This document shows, one piece after another, positions 8,350 through 17,005 of a stretch of 44,402 nt of DNA (the stretch's first letter is position 1; each line of letters starts with the position of its first letter). Source of the stretch: UBA11889 sp002313255 (GTDB lineage: Bacteria; Pseudomonadota; Gammaproteobacteria; Pseudomonadales; Azotimanducaceae); contig CAJWQX010000027.1 of the NCBI GenBank assembly GCA_913045265.1, positions 1 through 44,402 on the forward strand. The letters are read 5' to 3'. The position numbers and the translations under genes were made by a program. The notes beneath the pieces were generated by a model, which saw only the letters and a list, made by a program, of their open reading frames with translations, had not been told where the DNA came from and made no database searches.

Positions 8350-9543
8350 ATGAAAACACTTATTTTATATTCGCTCGCCTGTCTGCTCGTTGTATCCCAA
8401 GCCGATGCGAGTGTACCCGTAATTTCGACCGAAGGTGGCCTCCAGATCACGTCATCCGACGGTGCTTTTTCTTTCAAATTGGGCGGGCGGATTATGTGGG
8501 ATGTCGACAGCTTTGACGGGGTCCTCAATCGCTCGAACGAAGGTTCTCGTCGTCTTAGTAACGACCTTCGCCGTTCGCGACTCGAACTCGGCGGCACGGC
8601 GTACGACGAGTGGAAATTCAAGTTCGACATCGATATCAAGGACAAGCCGGGGGGAAGCAATGTCCACCTCCACACCGTCGGTGTCGGTTATACCGGACTC
8701 AAAGCATTTGACGTCTTTATCGGCAGAACAAAAGAGCCCTTTGGTCTTGAGGAATTGACGAGTTCGAAATCAATTTCGAGTATCGAACGAAATTACTTCA
8801 CGGAGGCAACGGATACCGATAGCCAACCGGAGTTTGGAATCCGCCTGGATAGCAAAGGCACCAGGCTTGGTTGGAGTATCAGTTTGTTTAACCCAGCCGG
8901 CGGCCCCAAGAAAAGCGACGGGAACGACCGGATCGCTTTTACCGGACGCTGGTTTGGCGCCCTCATTAACGCCGATTCTAAGACGCTGCATCTAGGAATT
9001 GCGGTCACCGACCGAAATATCGATCAACCAATACAGCAAAAAGGCTTCGCTCTCGACATTGCCGAGTCCGGCGGAAAACTCGATTCATCGTCGCTCACGA
9101 TCAACAGTGATCGACAGTGGGGTGTTGAGGGACTTTATATTTCTGGTCCGTTCAGTCTGCAATCTGAGGTATTCGTTAAGAAGGTCGGCGGGGCCAATGG
9201 CGGTCCCGGCGGCGATGTACACCACTATTACTCGCAAGCCACTTACTCGTTAACCGGGGAACGTCGCGGATACAAAGCAAAATCCGGTATTGCGGACATC
9301 ATCAAACCGTCGGCCGACGGATGGGCCGTGGAATTAGTCGGTAAGTTAGACCACATCGAGTTGGACATCGATGGGGCACCGACCGAAGCGGTATCGGGTT
9401 ACCTCGCCGGAATCAATCTCTATCCCAATAAAAACGTGAAACTGATGCTCAATGTCATTCGTGTAACGAGTGAGAAGATCGCGACAGACTCCGCCGATGA
9501 CGCAGCCACCGTGATCTCAACCCGTTTGCAATTGGCGTTCTAG
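8350..9543 (+). CDS. Phosphate-selective porin (OprP/OprO family)
   Basis: A 397-residue outer-membrane porin. The ATG at 8350 is chosen because it gives a standard signal peptide (MKTLILYSLACLLVVSQADA) and has AAAGG upstream; an in-frame start at 8269 would add 27 residues and overlap the Pho-box region. The mature N-terminus shows the family pattern with FKLGGRIMWDVDSFDG, then RRSRLELGGTAYDEWKFKFDID and FIGRTKEPFGLEELTSS. The protein ends in LQLAF, with the terminal Phe of outer-membrane beta-barrels. It should admit phosphate or polyphosphate under starvation. phoB follows after 86 bp, so the porin and regulators may be co-induced. Confidence 0.92.
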   Translation: MKTLILYSLACLLVVSQADASVPVISTEGGLQITSSDGAFSFKLGGRIMWDVDSFDGVLNRSNEGSRRLSNDLRRSRLELGGTAYDEWKFKFDIDIKDKPGGSNVHLHTVGVGYTGLKAFDVFIGRTKEPFGLEELTSSKSISSIERNYFTEATDTDSQPEFGIRLDSKGTRLGWSISLFNPAGGPKKSDGNDRIAFTGRWFGALINADSKTLHLGIAVTDRNIDQPIQQKGFALDIAESGGKLDSSSLTINSDRQWGVEGLYISGPFSLQSEVFVKKVGGANGGPGGDVHHYYSQATYSLTGERRGYKAKSGIADIIKPSADGWAVELVGKLDHIELDIDGAPTEAVSGYLAGINLYPNKNVKLMLNVIRVTSEKIATDSADDAATVISTRLQLAF

Positions 9544-9629
9544 AAAACGAAAAATACGCACTGGTTAAGATATTGGTAACGGTCACTTCTGACTGACTGT
9601 TTAATAGCGGCTTGTATGCGCGGTTCTCA

Positions 9630-10325
9630 ATGAGCAAAAAGAATATATTGGTGGTCGAGGACGATGCTGACATCAGCAGTCTCCTGCGTTTCTCACTTGA
9701 AAACACAGGGTTTTCCGTCTTCGAATCCGCAAGCGCCGAGGCGGCGATGCAAATCCTGACCGAACAACAAACGGACCTGGTCATCATTGACTGGATGCTT
9801 CCCGGAATGGACGGCTTAAGTCTCACGAAAACATTGAGGAATCGCGCAGACACCGAAAAAATACCAATCATCATGTTGACGGCGAGGAGCGAGGAGGCTG
9901 ACGCGATTCAAGGGTTTGATTCAGGAGTCGATGACTACATAACTAAACCTTTTTCTCCTCGCGAACTAATCGCGCGGATAAATGCCCTCCTACGCCGCTC
10001 CACAGATGGAGCCGGATCGCTGATCGAAAGTAACGGAATGTCGTTGAATACCCACAATCACACGCTTCAAATCGACGGCGAAAATCTCTACCTTAAGCCG
10101 AGGGAGTACGGATTACTTCAATATCTAATGAAGAACCCAAATCGCATTCTCAGTCGCAATCAGCTGCTGGACGGCGCGTGGGGGCGGTCGGTGTACGTAG
10201 AAGAACGAACTGTAGATGTATACATCGTCAGACTCAGGAAAAAGTTGGAGCCCGCAGGTAAGTCGGGAGTAATCAAGACGATCCACGGAGTTGGCTACGT
10301 CTACAACGCAACTTCCGGCAAATGA
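9630..10325 (+). CDS. phoB: Phosphate regulon response regulator PhoB
   Basis: A 231-residue OmpR/PhoB-family regulator. The receiver domain (1-120) has the acidic pair EDD (10-12), the phospho-acceptor Asp54 in VIIDWMLPGMDG, and the conserved Lys in DDYITKPFSP. The C-terminal winged helix (about 130-228) contains LKPREYGLLQYLM and RTVDVYIVRLRKKLE. The start at 9630 (MSKKNILVVEDD) matches E. coli PhoB; an upstream in-frame ATG at 9612 would add six residues. Neither has a clear Shine-Dalgarno. Its stop overlaps the phoR start (ATGA). It should bind Pho boxes, and two candidates lie in this island. Confidence 0.95.
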   Translation: MSKKNILVVEDDADISSLLRFSLENTGFSVFESASAEAAMQILTEQQTDLVIIDWMLPGMDGLSLTKTLRNRADTEKIPIIMLTARSEEADAIQGFDSGVDDYITKPFSPRELIARINALLRRSTDGAGSLIESNGMSLNTHNHTLQIDGENLYLKPREYGLLQYLMKNPNRILSRNQLLDGAWGRSVYVEERTVDVYIVRLRKKLEPAGKSGVIKTIHGVGYVYNATSGK

Positions 10326-11608
10326 AAACGTCTCTACCTCCTCTTATTTTTCGAGTTTTATTCGTTGTTCTCGTTATTGGTACAACCGTTTCATTCGTTT
10401 CTGGAGACGCAATCAAAGGCACCATTGCGAGCCTGCTCACGGTCATTATTCTCGTTGTCATCGAGCTGGTTCAATTTAGCCGATGGACGCGAAACCCACT
10501 GTCACCACCAAGAATGTTTACTGGACTTCTATATGTCCCGGCTAACCGACTATTCATGAAGGTGAAGAACGCTCGTGACCGCTCGAAGAATCTAGTCAAT
10601 GCATCCAAGACGCTACGAACACAACTAAAAGAGCTACCCGAAGCGTGGATCGTTATCAAAAACAACGGCAGTATCGCGGGCAGCAATGATGCAGCCGGGG
10701 ACATCCTGGATTTACCCATCAAAGCCAGCGGGATCAATCTCATTGAGCACTGGCAGGATCCGCGCGTGGAGACAATCATCCGAAGTCCCGTGACCGACGA
10801 AATCATTGAAGTCAGTTCGCCGAAGGAAGTTAACACCCAGCTAGAAGTCCGAACCCATCTCTTCGACGACGATCACCGGCTCATTTTAGTCAGGGACGTG
10901 ACGCCGTTGAATCGCTTACTAACAACGCGTCAAGATTTTCTCGCGAACATCTCGCACGAGTTGCGTTCTCCCCTCACCGTGATCGTTGGTTACCTAGAGG
11001 CTTTGCAAGATTCCGCAACCATCCAAGATACAGAGGAAATCGTCGCTCGGCTTTTTTCTCCGGTACAAAGAATGAGGAATCTTGTGGAAGACTTGTTGAC
11101 TTTGACTCGTCTCGAATCATCTCCGCGACCCTCAATATATGAAATGGACAACGTTAACGTCGCAAAAATCATCGAGACGATTTCGGGTGAAATAAAGGGG
11201 TTGGAAAGTTTCGATCACGTGATAGAAATGTCGATAGATGACGGAGCGATAGCCGTAGGTATTCAGGAAGAAATCTACAGTGCAATAAATAACCTGATCA
11301 TTAACGCAGTTCGCTACACACCGGGAGGCAAAAAAATAACAATACGCTGGTTAACAGTTGAGGGCGGGTATTTGTTCGAAGTATCCGATAGCGGGCCAGG
11401 AATCGCACCAGAACACTTGCAACACTTGACCGAACGCTTTTACCGTGTCGATTCGCCAAGGAATACAAAAAACGGTGGGACCGGGCTGGGATTGGCCATC
11501 GTAAAACACATTCTCCTTCGACATGAATCAACGTTGACGATAACCAGCACCATAGGCGAGGGAAGCACTTTTGGTTTTAAATTACCTCAGGCGAGACGAT
11601 CAATCTAG
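10322..11608 (+). CDS. phoR: Phosphate regulon sensor histidine kinase PhoR
   Basis: A 428-residue membrane kinase. Two N-terminal membrane helices (about 8-27 and 33-52) are separated by only a few residues, so there is almost no periplasmic sensor, as in E. coli PhoR. A basic linker and a PAS-like region (about 90-195) precede the H box NISHELRSPLT with His212. The N box (NNLIINAVRYTPGG), G1 (DSGPGIAP) and G2 (GGTGLGLAIVKH) are intact. Known PhoR proteins usually read phosphate status through PhoU and the Pst transporter; neither is in the window, while a DUF47 PhoU-like protein is encoded nearby. Confidence 0.95.
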   Translation: MKTSLPPLIFRVLFVVLVIGTTVSFVSGDAIKGTIASLLTVIILVVIELVQFSRWTRNPLSPPRMFTGLLYVPANRLFMKVKNARDRSKNLVNASKTLRTQLKELPEAWIVIKNNGSIAGSNDAAGDILDLPIKASGINLIEHWQDPRVETIIRSPVTDEIIEVSSPKEVNTQLEVRTHLFDDDHRLILVRDVTPLNRLLTTRQDFLANISHELRSPLTVIVGYLEALQDSATIQDTEEIVARLFSPVQRMRNLVEDLLTLTRLESSPRPSIYEMDNVNVAKIIETISGEIKGLESFDHVIEMSIDDGAIAVGIQEEIYSAINNLIINAVRYTPGGKKITIRWLTVEGGYLFEVSDSGPGIAPEHLQHLTERFYRVDSPRNTKNGGTGLGLAIVKHILLRHESTLTITSTIGEGSTFGFKLPQARRSI

Positions 11609-11658
11609 AGGACTACCGCGCTATCAAAGTGGTTATCGAAAAAAAGCTCGGTAATCGC

Positions 11659-12924
11659 CTATCCGAATATTCCTTTAAATGTGTAAAAGAACAATATGGA
11701 CAGCGAGGCGCCAGCGGGGAGCGTAACAATCCACGACAATACGATTTTCCCCACCACCCGCACATCGATCGCCCCGATTCCTCTCGCAAGCCCAACACCC
11801 AAAACGGCTCCGACCAGCGTGTGCGTCGTTGAGACCGGCAGACTCGCACCCGATGCGACAACAACAGTCGTCGCTGCCGCAAGGTTTGCTGCAAACCCAC
11901 GGCTTGGTGTTAACTCCGTGATATTGCGGCCGACTGTTTCAATGACGCGGTAACCGAGCATAACCAGACCAAGCACAATGCCGCTTGCGCCCACCAGCAG
12001 GATCCAGCCAGGTAAAGCGGATTGTGCCATGACTTGGCCGCCCGATTGGATAATGTTGACTACAGCGGCCAACGGACCCACGGCGTTCGCCACGTCATTG
12101 GATCCATGGGCAAACGCCATGGCGCATGCCGTAAATACCATCAAGATGGCGAACACTCTCTCCAGGTCGGAAAGCTTCCCTTGGCGCGTATTAGCTCCTG
12201 TTTCTTTGACATGACTAAGAAAAAATCTACCGATTCCTGCCAGGATTGCCCCGAAAGCGATCGCGATACCGACGCTTTCTGCCGTGGACAACTCAATACC
12301 TAGATGCTTTAAGCCCTTCAGTAGAGTCACCATGCAGATTACGAAACCGACGATAAAGATGTATCCCGGGACAAATTTCTTGGCACGCTGAAATTGATCA
12401 GGCCAATCGAGAATAAGTGATTGGACACTCTTGAAAATTCCAAAAGCAATCGTGCCCGCCAATACAGGCGATACAACCCAACTTGATGCGATCGATCCGA
12501 CTTTTCCCCAGTTGACAGATTCAACGCCGATACATACCGCGGAAAACCCGACAATCGCTCCTACAATGGAGTGGGTCGTCGATACCGGCCAACCGAATAT
12601 CGACGCCACAAGTAGCCAAATGCCGGTAGCCAACAACGACGACAGCATTCCATAAACAAGATAATGAGGCGTACTTGCAAGTAGGCTCGGATCAATGATC
12701 CCCTTCCGAATGGTTTCCGTAACTTCTCCTCCGGCCAGATAAGCACCAGCAAATTCAAATACACACGCGACCAGGATAGCTCCTGTAAGCGTCAGAGCTT
12801 TGGCCCCAACGGAAGTCCCCATCGCATTGGCAACGTCGTTGGACCCGATACCCCACGCCGTAAAAAACCCAAGCACGCATGCAACAATGAGGAGGCTGGT
12901 GCCAAATTCGGTAATGATCTCCAA
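11659..12924 (-). CDS. PiT-family inorganic phosphate transporter
   Basis: A 421-residue inner-membrane carrier of the PiT (PitA/PHO4) family, which imports phosphate, probably as a metal-phosphate complex, by ion symport. The duplicated family signature is plain: GIGSNDVANAMGTSVG near the N-terminus and FAHGSNDVANAVGPL in the second half. Each half also repeats a VSTTHSIVGA or VSTTHTLVGA motif. Around ten hydrophobic helices are visible. The start is TTG with AGGAG about 10 bp upstream. It follows the DUF47 gene by 20 bp and converges on phoR. Being downstream of a candidate Pho box, it may be PhoB-controlled, unlike constitutive E. coli PitA. Confidence 0.94.
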   Translation of the reverse strand: MEIITEFGTSLLIVACVLGFFTAWGIGSNDVANAMGTSVGAKALTLTGAILVACVFEFAGAYLAGGEVTETIRKGIIDPSLLASTPHYLVYGMLSSLLATGIWLLVASIFGWPVSTTHSIVGAIVGFSAVCIGVESVNWGKVGSIASSWVVSPVLAGTIAFGIFKSVQSLILDWPDQFQRAKKFVPGYIFIVGFVICMVTLLKGLKHLGIELSTAESVGIAIAFGAILAGIGRFFLSHVKETGANTRQGKLSDLERVFAILMVFTACAMAFAHGSNDVANAVGPLAAVVNIIQSGGQVMAQSALPGWILLVGASGIVLGLVMLGYRVIETVGRNITELTPSRGFAANLAAATTVVVASGASLPVSTTHTLVGAVLGVGLARGIGAIDVRVVGKIVLSWIVTLPAGASLSILFFYTFKGIFG

Positions 12925-12944
12925 GCTAACCCAACTCCTTATTC

Positions 12945-13622
12945 TTACTTTGCGACGAGCATGAGTAACCGATGACCCACCTGCTGAGCTCTATCGGCAA
13001 GTTCTCCGATTTCTTTCACCACTTCGTAAAGAAAGACAACTTCAATCGGGGTGATATCGTTTTCAACCGCAAAGAGTTCTGCCCTAACCGCTATTTCTGC
13101 CTCGTCAGTCTCATGTTCCAACGCGTCAAGTTGCTGCACCAAAACCCCGAGCGTTTTGGCAACTTCGCCTCGGAATGCGGCTCTGAACAGGTCGTCAAGT
13201 CTTTCGACTGATTCTGACGCTTGTCGTGCGGTGTTGACGGCCTTGGTTACAAAATCTGTAAAGCTTGCGCGAATGCCATCCGGAACCTGCATCTTCCGTC
13301 CCGTCATGAGTCCGGAAACGTCCTTCGCAGTGTTAGGCAATTCATCGACAAGCCGAATAAGATCCAGTAGATCAGCCCTCGGTACTGGAAGAAAAAGGCT
13401 TTTCGGTAAGTGACCACGAATTTCTCGTTTCAGATCATCAGCTTCGTGCTCCAATTCAACGATCCTTTCTCGAGATTTGATAACGCCTTGCCAATCGTTC
13501 TCATTCAATGCAGCAATAAATACCCCAAGTTCATCCGTGCAATTTCCTGCGATCGACGCGTGTTCGAGCATCGGCTTTACAGGCGACTGCGCCAATAAGT
13601 CGAGAAATGAACCCCTAGACAT
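12945..13622 (-). CDS. DUF47 family PhoU-like protein (PiT accessory)
   Basis: A 225-residue all-helical protein of the DUF47/TIGR00153 family, distantly related to PhoU. Family-type features are IVELEHEADDLKREIRGHL and DALEHETDEAEIAVRAEL, the acidic ExxxD/ExxxD metal-binding repeats, and a C-terminal VKEIGELADRAQQVGHRL helix. DUF47 genes are typically paired with pit genes and are thought to regulate the transporter. Here the pair forms an operon with a 20-bp gap. With no phoU in view, this protein is the nearest candidate for a link to PhoR signalling, which is only inference. Confidence 0.9.
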   Translation of the reverse strand: MSRGSFLDLLAQSPVKPMLEHASIAGNCTDELGVFIAALNENDWQGVIKSRERIVELEHEADDLKREIRGHLPKSLFLPVPRADLLDLIRLVDELPNTAKDVSGLMTGRKMQVPDGIRASFTDFVTKAVNTARQASESVERLDDLFRAAFRGEVAKTLGVLVQQLDALEHETDEAEIAVRAELFAVENDITPIEVVFLYEVVKEIGELADRAQQVGHRLLMLVAK

Positions 13623-13946
13623 AATTTATCCGCCTAAATGAATACACCCGATCAATCATCGCTGATCCGCCCTTTCTCGACCATCCCGACACAAAGGCTA
13701 GGTTTACCCAACAAAATCGCGATCGGATGAGAATGGAAGGGATCAACGTATCTGACCAACGTCGTGTCTGAACAAAAGTTCGACCACAACTCTTTGATGC
13801 GATTCCACGGAGTAACTTTGCCACGGCTTTGTTACAGGATTATGACTTCGCGGGGCGCCACGAAAGTTCAAATGAGAGTCGAAAGTCGTCTTCTGGTTCA
13901 CATCAGTTATGTGATCGATACAACGTTCCGCTTATCTGGAGATTTA
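13623..13946. other. Intergenic region upstream of the DUF47-PiT operon
   Basis: This 324-bp stretch separates the start of the DUF47 gene from the stop of a downstream SDR gene on the same strand. Reading both strands by eye I see no convincing gene, tRNA or terminator. The only structured element is the 11-bp-periodic Pho-box-like array at 13820-13848, about 200 bp upstream of the DUF47 ATG, implying a long leader if the promoter lies there. Confidence 0.5.
13820..13848 (-). promoter_or_regulatory. Candidate Pho box upstream of the DUF47-PiT operon
   Basis: Read on the minus strand, heptamers repeat every 11 bp: AAGTCAT, CTGTAAC and CCGTGGC, separated by the 4-bp spacers AATC and AAAG, with another AAAG following. 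AAGTCAT and CTGTAAC match the CTGTCAT consensus at five of seven or allowed positions. The string CTGTAACAAAG is identical to that in the porin-upstream array (8273-8283). Repetition of the same string before two phosphate-uptake units is the strongest argument. Confidence 0.55.
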
Positions 13947-14732
13947 CTACCGCTTGTGCAAGCCGGCCTGTGTTAGGTGCATACCACCATCCATGATGAT
14001 GGTCTCACCTGTCACCACGTCGGCCCCACAAACGAAATACAAGATACCTTCCGCAATCATGTCTGGGGTAGACGCGACTCGCAGCGGCGACGTCGCTTCG
14101 ACATTCGACTTAGCTGCCTGGTATGCGTCACTACCCATCCCCTGTTCCAGCCAATCGCCTTGGATAAAGCCAGGGCAAATGCAGTTGACACGTATTTCTG
14201 GGCCTAACGCTCGAGCCAGCGATAACGTCATGGTTATAAGCGCTCCTTTAGAAGCTGCGTAGGCGATCGAACTCCCAACCCCCATCACGCCGGCAATCGA
14301 AGAAACATTAACAACACTTCCCTGGCCACTGGTCTGCATGGATTCTGCTACCGCCCTGGTCATCTGGTACGCGCCCACCGTATTGACGGCGTAGATATCG
14401 AGAAAATCCTGCTTGTTAAGGCCTTCCAGATTGGAATGGACATTAAATTTAGTGGTCCCCGCGTTATTAATGAGTGCGTCGACCCTCCCCCATTTATCGA
14501 GCGCTGCCTTGGCTAATGCACGGCACTGACCGTCGTCAGCAATATCGGCTTTTTGAACAATCGTCTCGACACCGTATTCCTCGCAAGCAGTTTGGGTTGC
14601 CCTAGCACCCCCTTCGTTGTGTGCATAGTTGATCACCACATGGCAGCCTTTCTCAGCGAGTTGTCGTGCACAAGCCGCCCCTACGCCTGAGGATGAGCCC
14701 GTCACAATCGCCACCCCGTCTTGTAAATCCAC
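13947..14732 (-). CDS. SDR-family oxidoreductase (FabG-like)
   Basis: A 261-residue classical short-chain dehydrogenase/reductase. It has the nucleotide-binding TGSSSGVGAACA near residue 11, NNAG, the catalytic serine region VSSIAGV, and YAASKGA with Tyr and Lys. The C-terminal GETIIMDGGMHLT is typical of FabG-like members. NAD(H) or NADP(H) specificity and substrate cannot be told. The first beta strand is followed by a Tyr in the acceptor loop (INYAHNEGG), hinting at NADPH. GTG start. Transcribed away from the chimeric remnant at 14899; no operon partner is obvious. Confidence 0.9.
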   Translation of the reverse strand: MDLQDGVAIVTGSSSGVGAACARQLAEKGCHVVINYAHNEGGARATQTACEEYGVETIVQKADIADDGQCRALAKAALDKWGRVDALINNAGTTKFNVHSNLEGLNKQDFLDIYAVNTVGAYQMTRAVAESMQTSGQGSVVNVSSIAGVMGVGSSIAYAASKGALITMTLSLARALGPEIRVNCICPGFIQGDWLEQGMGSDAYQAAKSNVEATSPLRVASTPDMIAEGILYFVCGADVVTGETIIMDGGMHLTQAGLHKR

Positions 14733-14898
14733 GAAGCTACCCCTCTATCAAATTCGGAATTCTCCACTGACTATAGCTCGACTCACCGTATAACCCCGTT
14801 TCTAATTCAAATGAAATCGTGGACAACTGGGGCTCAGCATCGGCCAAATCGGCCGTGCTACGATCAACTGGTTGAATCGATATCGTGCGAGGGGAAAC

Positions 14899-15135
14899 GT
14901 GAAAAACCTCTGGTTTCATTTAATGCCGTACAAAGACTTACCCGACGACTTTAGGGATATCCACCCATCCTTCTGGGTTGACATTAACTCAAAGCGGCTC
15001 GACACCAAGCGGTTTCATCAACACTACAACGAGCACCTCGACGAACTCGAATATGCAGGCCACTTGCCCGAAATCGACAATCCCGAGATGCTTGTTCGAG
15101 AAATTAACGCATTTCTCCTCGACCAGGAGAACTGA
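14899..15135 (+). pseudogene. Chimeric remnant: LLM monooxygenase N-terminus joined to alpha/beta hydrolase C-terminus
   Basis: This 78-codon frame has a good GAGGGGAA ribosome site before its GTG start, but it is not a whole gene. Residues 1 to about 53 (WFHLMPYKDLPDDFRD through LDELEYA) match the N-terminus of LLM-class flavin-dependent monooxygenases, normally about 350-400 residues. From GHLPEIDNPEMLVREI to the end the sequence reads like the last 25 residues of an alpha/beta hydrolase, starting at its catalytic-His GHLPE motif. The join falls near 15057-15062 and is in frame. The simplest reading is one deletion across two adjacent genes that removed most of both. Neither catalytic function could survive. 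An assembly error is the alternative. Confidence 0.7.
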
Positions 15136-15140
15136 AACCT

Positions 15141-15785
15141 TTGACGTCTATCGAAGCCATTCTTTGGGACTTTGGGGGTGTTCTTACGACAAGCCCTTTT
15201 GAAGCATTCAACCGATTCGAAGCCGCCCATTACCTCCCGAGAGACTTTATTCGGCGAGTCAATTCAACCAACCCCACAGCCAATGCCTGGGCGCAATTTG
15301 AATCAAACGCAATCACGGCCGAACAATTCGATCAACTTTTTGAACGAGAAAGTGAGTCGCTAGGACATCCTGTCCGGGGCGTGCGCGTGCTCGAGCTACT
15401 CTCCGGCGAATTGCGACCTCGCATGGTCAGCGTATTAAAAAAGTGCAAGGAACATTTCAAAGTTGGTTGCATTACCAACAACATGAAGTCCGGCGAAGGT
15501 CCCAGCATGGCAAGGGACGAAGCCAAAGCTGCCACATCCCAATCGGTCATGGCGTTATTTGACGTCATCGTCGAGTCGAGCGTTGAAGGCGTACGAAAGC
15601 CCAACCCACGCATTTACGAGATCGCCTGCAACCGAATGGACGTCGTAGCCGACAAATGTGTTTTCCTCGACGATCTCGGTATCAATCTGAAACCAGCGAA
15701 GGTGCTCGGCATGACCACCATCAAGGTCATCGAAGAAGATCAGGCCATCGAAGATCTAGAAGAAGCGACCGGAATTGGGTTCTAG
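15141..15785 (+). CDS. HAD-IA family hydrolase (epoxide-hydrolase N-terminal-like subgroup)
   Basis: A 214-residue haloacid dehalogenase-superfamily protein. Motif I is WDFGGVLT, with the nucleophile Asp10; the usual second aspartate (+2) is Gly, as in related DFGGV-type members. Motif II is ITNN, the motif III lysine lies near VRKPNP, and motif IV is FLDDLGIN. The C-terminus (GMTTIKVIEEDQAIEDLEEATG) fits the subgroup resembling the N-terminal phosphatase domain of epoxide hydrolase and ACAD10. The start is TTG with AGGAG about 11 bp upstream, 5 bp after the chimeric remnant. The substrate is unknown. The 3' end overlaps the convergent PfkB gene by 4 bp. Confidence 0.88.
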   Translation: MTSIEAILWDFGGVLTTSPFEAFNRFEAAHYLPRDFIRRVNSTNPTANAWAQFESNAITAEQFDQLFERESESLGHPVRGVRVLELLSGELRPRMVSVLKKCKEHFKVGCITNNMKSGEGPSMARDEAKAATSQSVMALFDVIVESSVEGVRKPNPRIYEIACNRMDVVADKCVFLDDLGINLKPAKVLGMTTIKVIEEDQAIEDLEEATGIGF

Positions 15786-16675
15786 TCGGAATCCCGCATT
15801 GCCAAGACATCAGCGTATTCTGGAATCGAACTCGCCGCGCCCTTTTGAGTCACGGCCAACGCACCTGCAGCGGAACCGAATTGTAAGGCCGTCGAATAGT
15901 CTTCCCCTGACAAGAGTCCTGCCATTAAGTAACCAACGAACGCGTCTCCCGCCGCTGTTTCGTCCACCGCTTTCACGCTGTATGCGGCGAGCCGTTCGCG
16001 GTGGCCAGCGACCCCATGTAGTAAGCCGCCTCGGCCAAGGGTTAATACAATATGTGCTGTTGCATACCGTTCACATAATGCCTCAAGTGCAGTTTCGGGA
16101 TCGGTTTCTTGAGCCAATGCTGCAGCTTCCGCCTCATTAACGATCAACAAAGCTACGTTGTTCAGGCAGTAGTTCTGTTCGCGGCCATCCACTGGAGCCA
16201 CATTGAATGCGACGTTGACATCGCGATCGCTGGCCTCCTTGAGCACGGCCTCGATGTCATTGATCTCGTTTTGCAGTAGTAACCAGTCACCCGGCTGTAG
16301 CAACGCGAAAGCAACGTCGCGATCAAGCGCTTGAATCGATCGATTTGCACCACCGCTGATCACAATAGAATTTTGTCCTGTCGAATCCACTTGGATAACT
16401 GCATGCCCCGATCGCGGCTCTACCTGTCGTACATTCGCGACGTCAACGCCGGCGTCAGCCAGCACGTCCTTGAGCCAATCTCCGTCCTCGCCAATGCAGC
16501 CAATATGGTGAACGTCTGCGCCGGCTTTCGAGGCTGCCAAGGATTGATTTAGGCCTTTACCGCCCGGAAAAACAGTATGGTTCTGACTGGCAACGGTTTC
16601 GCCTGCGGTCGCAATCGTGTCAACGGAATACACGTCGTCGATACAAAGTGAGCCAAGGTTGATTAACTTAGGCAC
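15782..16675 (-). CDS. PfkB-family carbohydrate kinase (ribokinase-like)
   Basis: A 297-residue ribokinase-fold kinase. The N-terminal substrate region has FPGGKGLNQSLAASKAGADV (PfkB signature 1), and the C-terminal signature 2 reads VDETAAGDAFVGYL, with the catalytic Asp in AAGDAF. Length and GGKGLNQ suit ribokinase, but adenosine, nucleoside or other sugar specificities cannot be excluded. Its position downstream of a molybdenum hydroxylase and a MoaD-like gene on the same strand suggests a role in breakdown of a nucleoside or other ribosyl compound, which is inference. GTG start. Confidence 0.88.
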   Translation of the reverse strand: MPKLINLGSLCIDDVYSVDTIATAGETVASQNHTVFPGGKGLNQSLAASKAGADVHHIGCIGEDGDWLKDVLADAGVDVANVRQVEPRSGHAVIQVDSTGQNSIVISGGANRSIQALDRDVAFALLQPGDWLLLQNEINDIEAVLKEASDRDVNVAFNVAPVDGREQNYCLNNVALLIVNEAEAAALAQETDPETALEALCERYATAHIVLTLGRGGLLHGVAGHRERLAAYSVKAVDETAAGDAFVGYLMAGLLSGEDYSTALQFGSAAGALAVTQKGAASSIPEYADVLAMRDSD

Positions 16676-16747
16676 GACGGATCTCGCCTTTTACTATTCG
16701 TTATCACGAGTACTGGGGATTTCCACATTGGAACTGAAAACGCAGGT

Positions 16748-16990
16748 CTAACCGCCTTCGATTCGATGCATGAAAAATACTTCGCTCGACGGCCCTATCG
16801 TTTCCAACCAGGCGTCTTGATAGATTTGTCCATCGATGGCCACTGCGGTTTTCGCCAACACAGCCTCGATGCCAGGCCAGCGCTTTTCCAATTCACGCAC
16901 CAACGAACGGTAGCTATCGCAATCCACCTCCGTTTCCCTTATGCCCTCGGTATTTGGCATGAGGTGATCAGGGAATACGACCTTAATCAT
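16748..16990 (-). CDS. MoaD/ThiS-like ubiquitin-fold sulfur carrier
   Basis: An 80-residue beta-grasp protein ending in the di-glycine tail IEGG that MoaD and ThiS use for adenylation and thiocarboxylation. The middle (LVRELEKRWPGIEAVL, then VAIDGQIYQDAWLETIGPSSEVFFM) has the order of MoaD-like proteins. It lies 50 bp after the molybdenum-hydroxylase large-subunit gene on the same strand, so a part in molybdopterin supply or maturation of that enzyme is plausible. Divergence from housekeeping MoaD means another sulfur-transfer role is also possible. Confidence 0.75.
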   Translation of the reverse strand: MIKVVFPDHLMPNTEGIRETEVDCDSYRSLVRELEKRWPGIEAVLAKTAVAIDGQIYQDAWLETIGPSSEVFFMHRIEGG

Positions 16991-17005
16991 GGATGGACAA
17001 GCGTG

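Noticed and set aside
9541..9629. Possible Pho box directly upstream of phoB (CGGTCAC and GACTGAC repeats)
   Set aside because: One half fits, but the 11-bp-spaced partner matches poorly. phoB may rely on the porin promoter.
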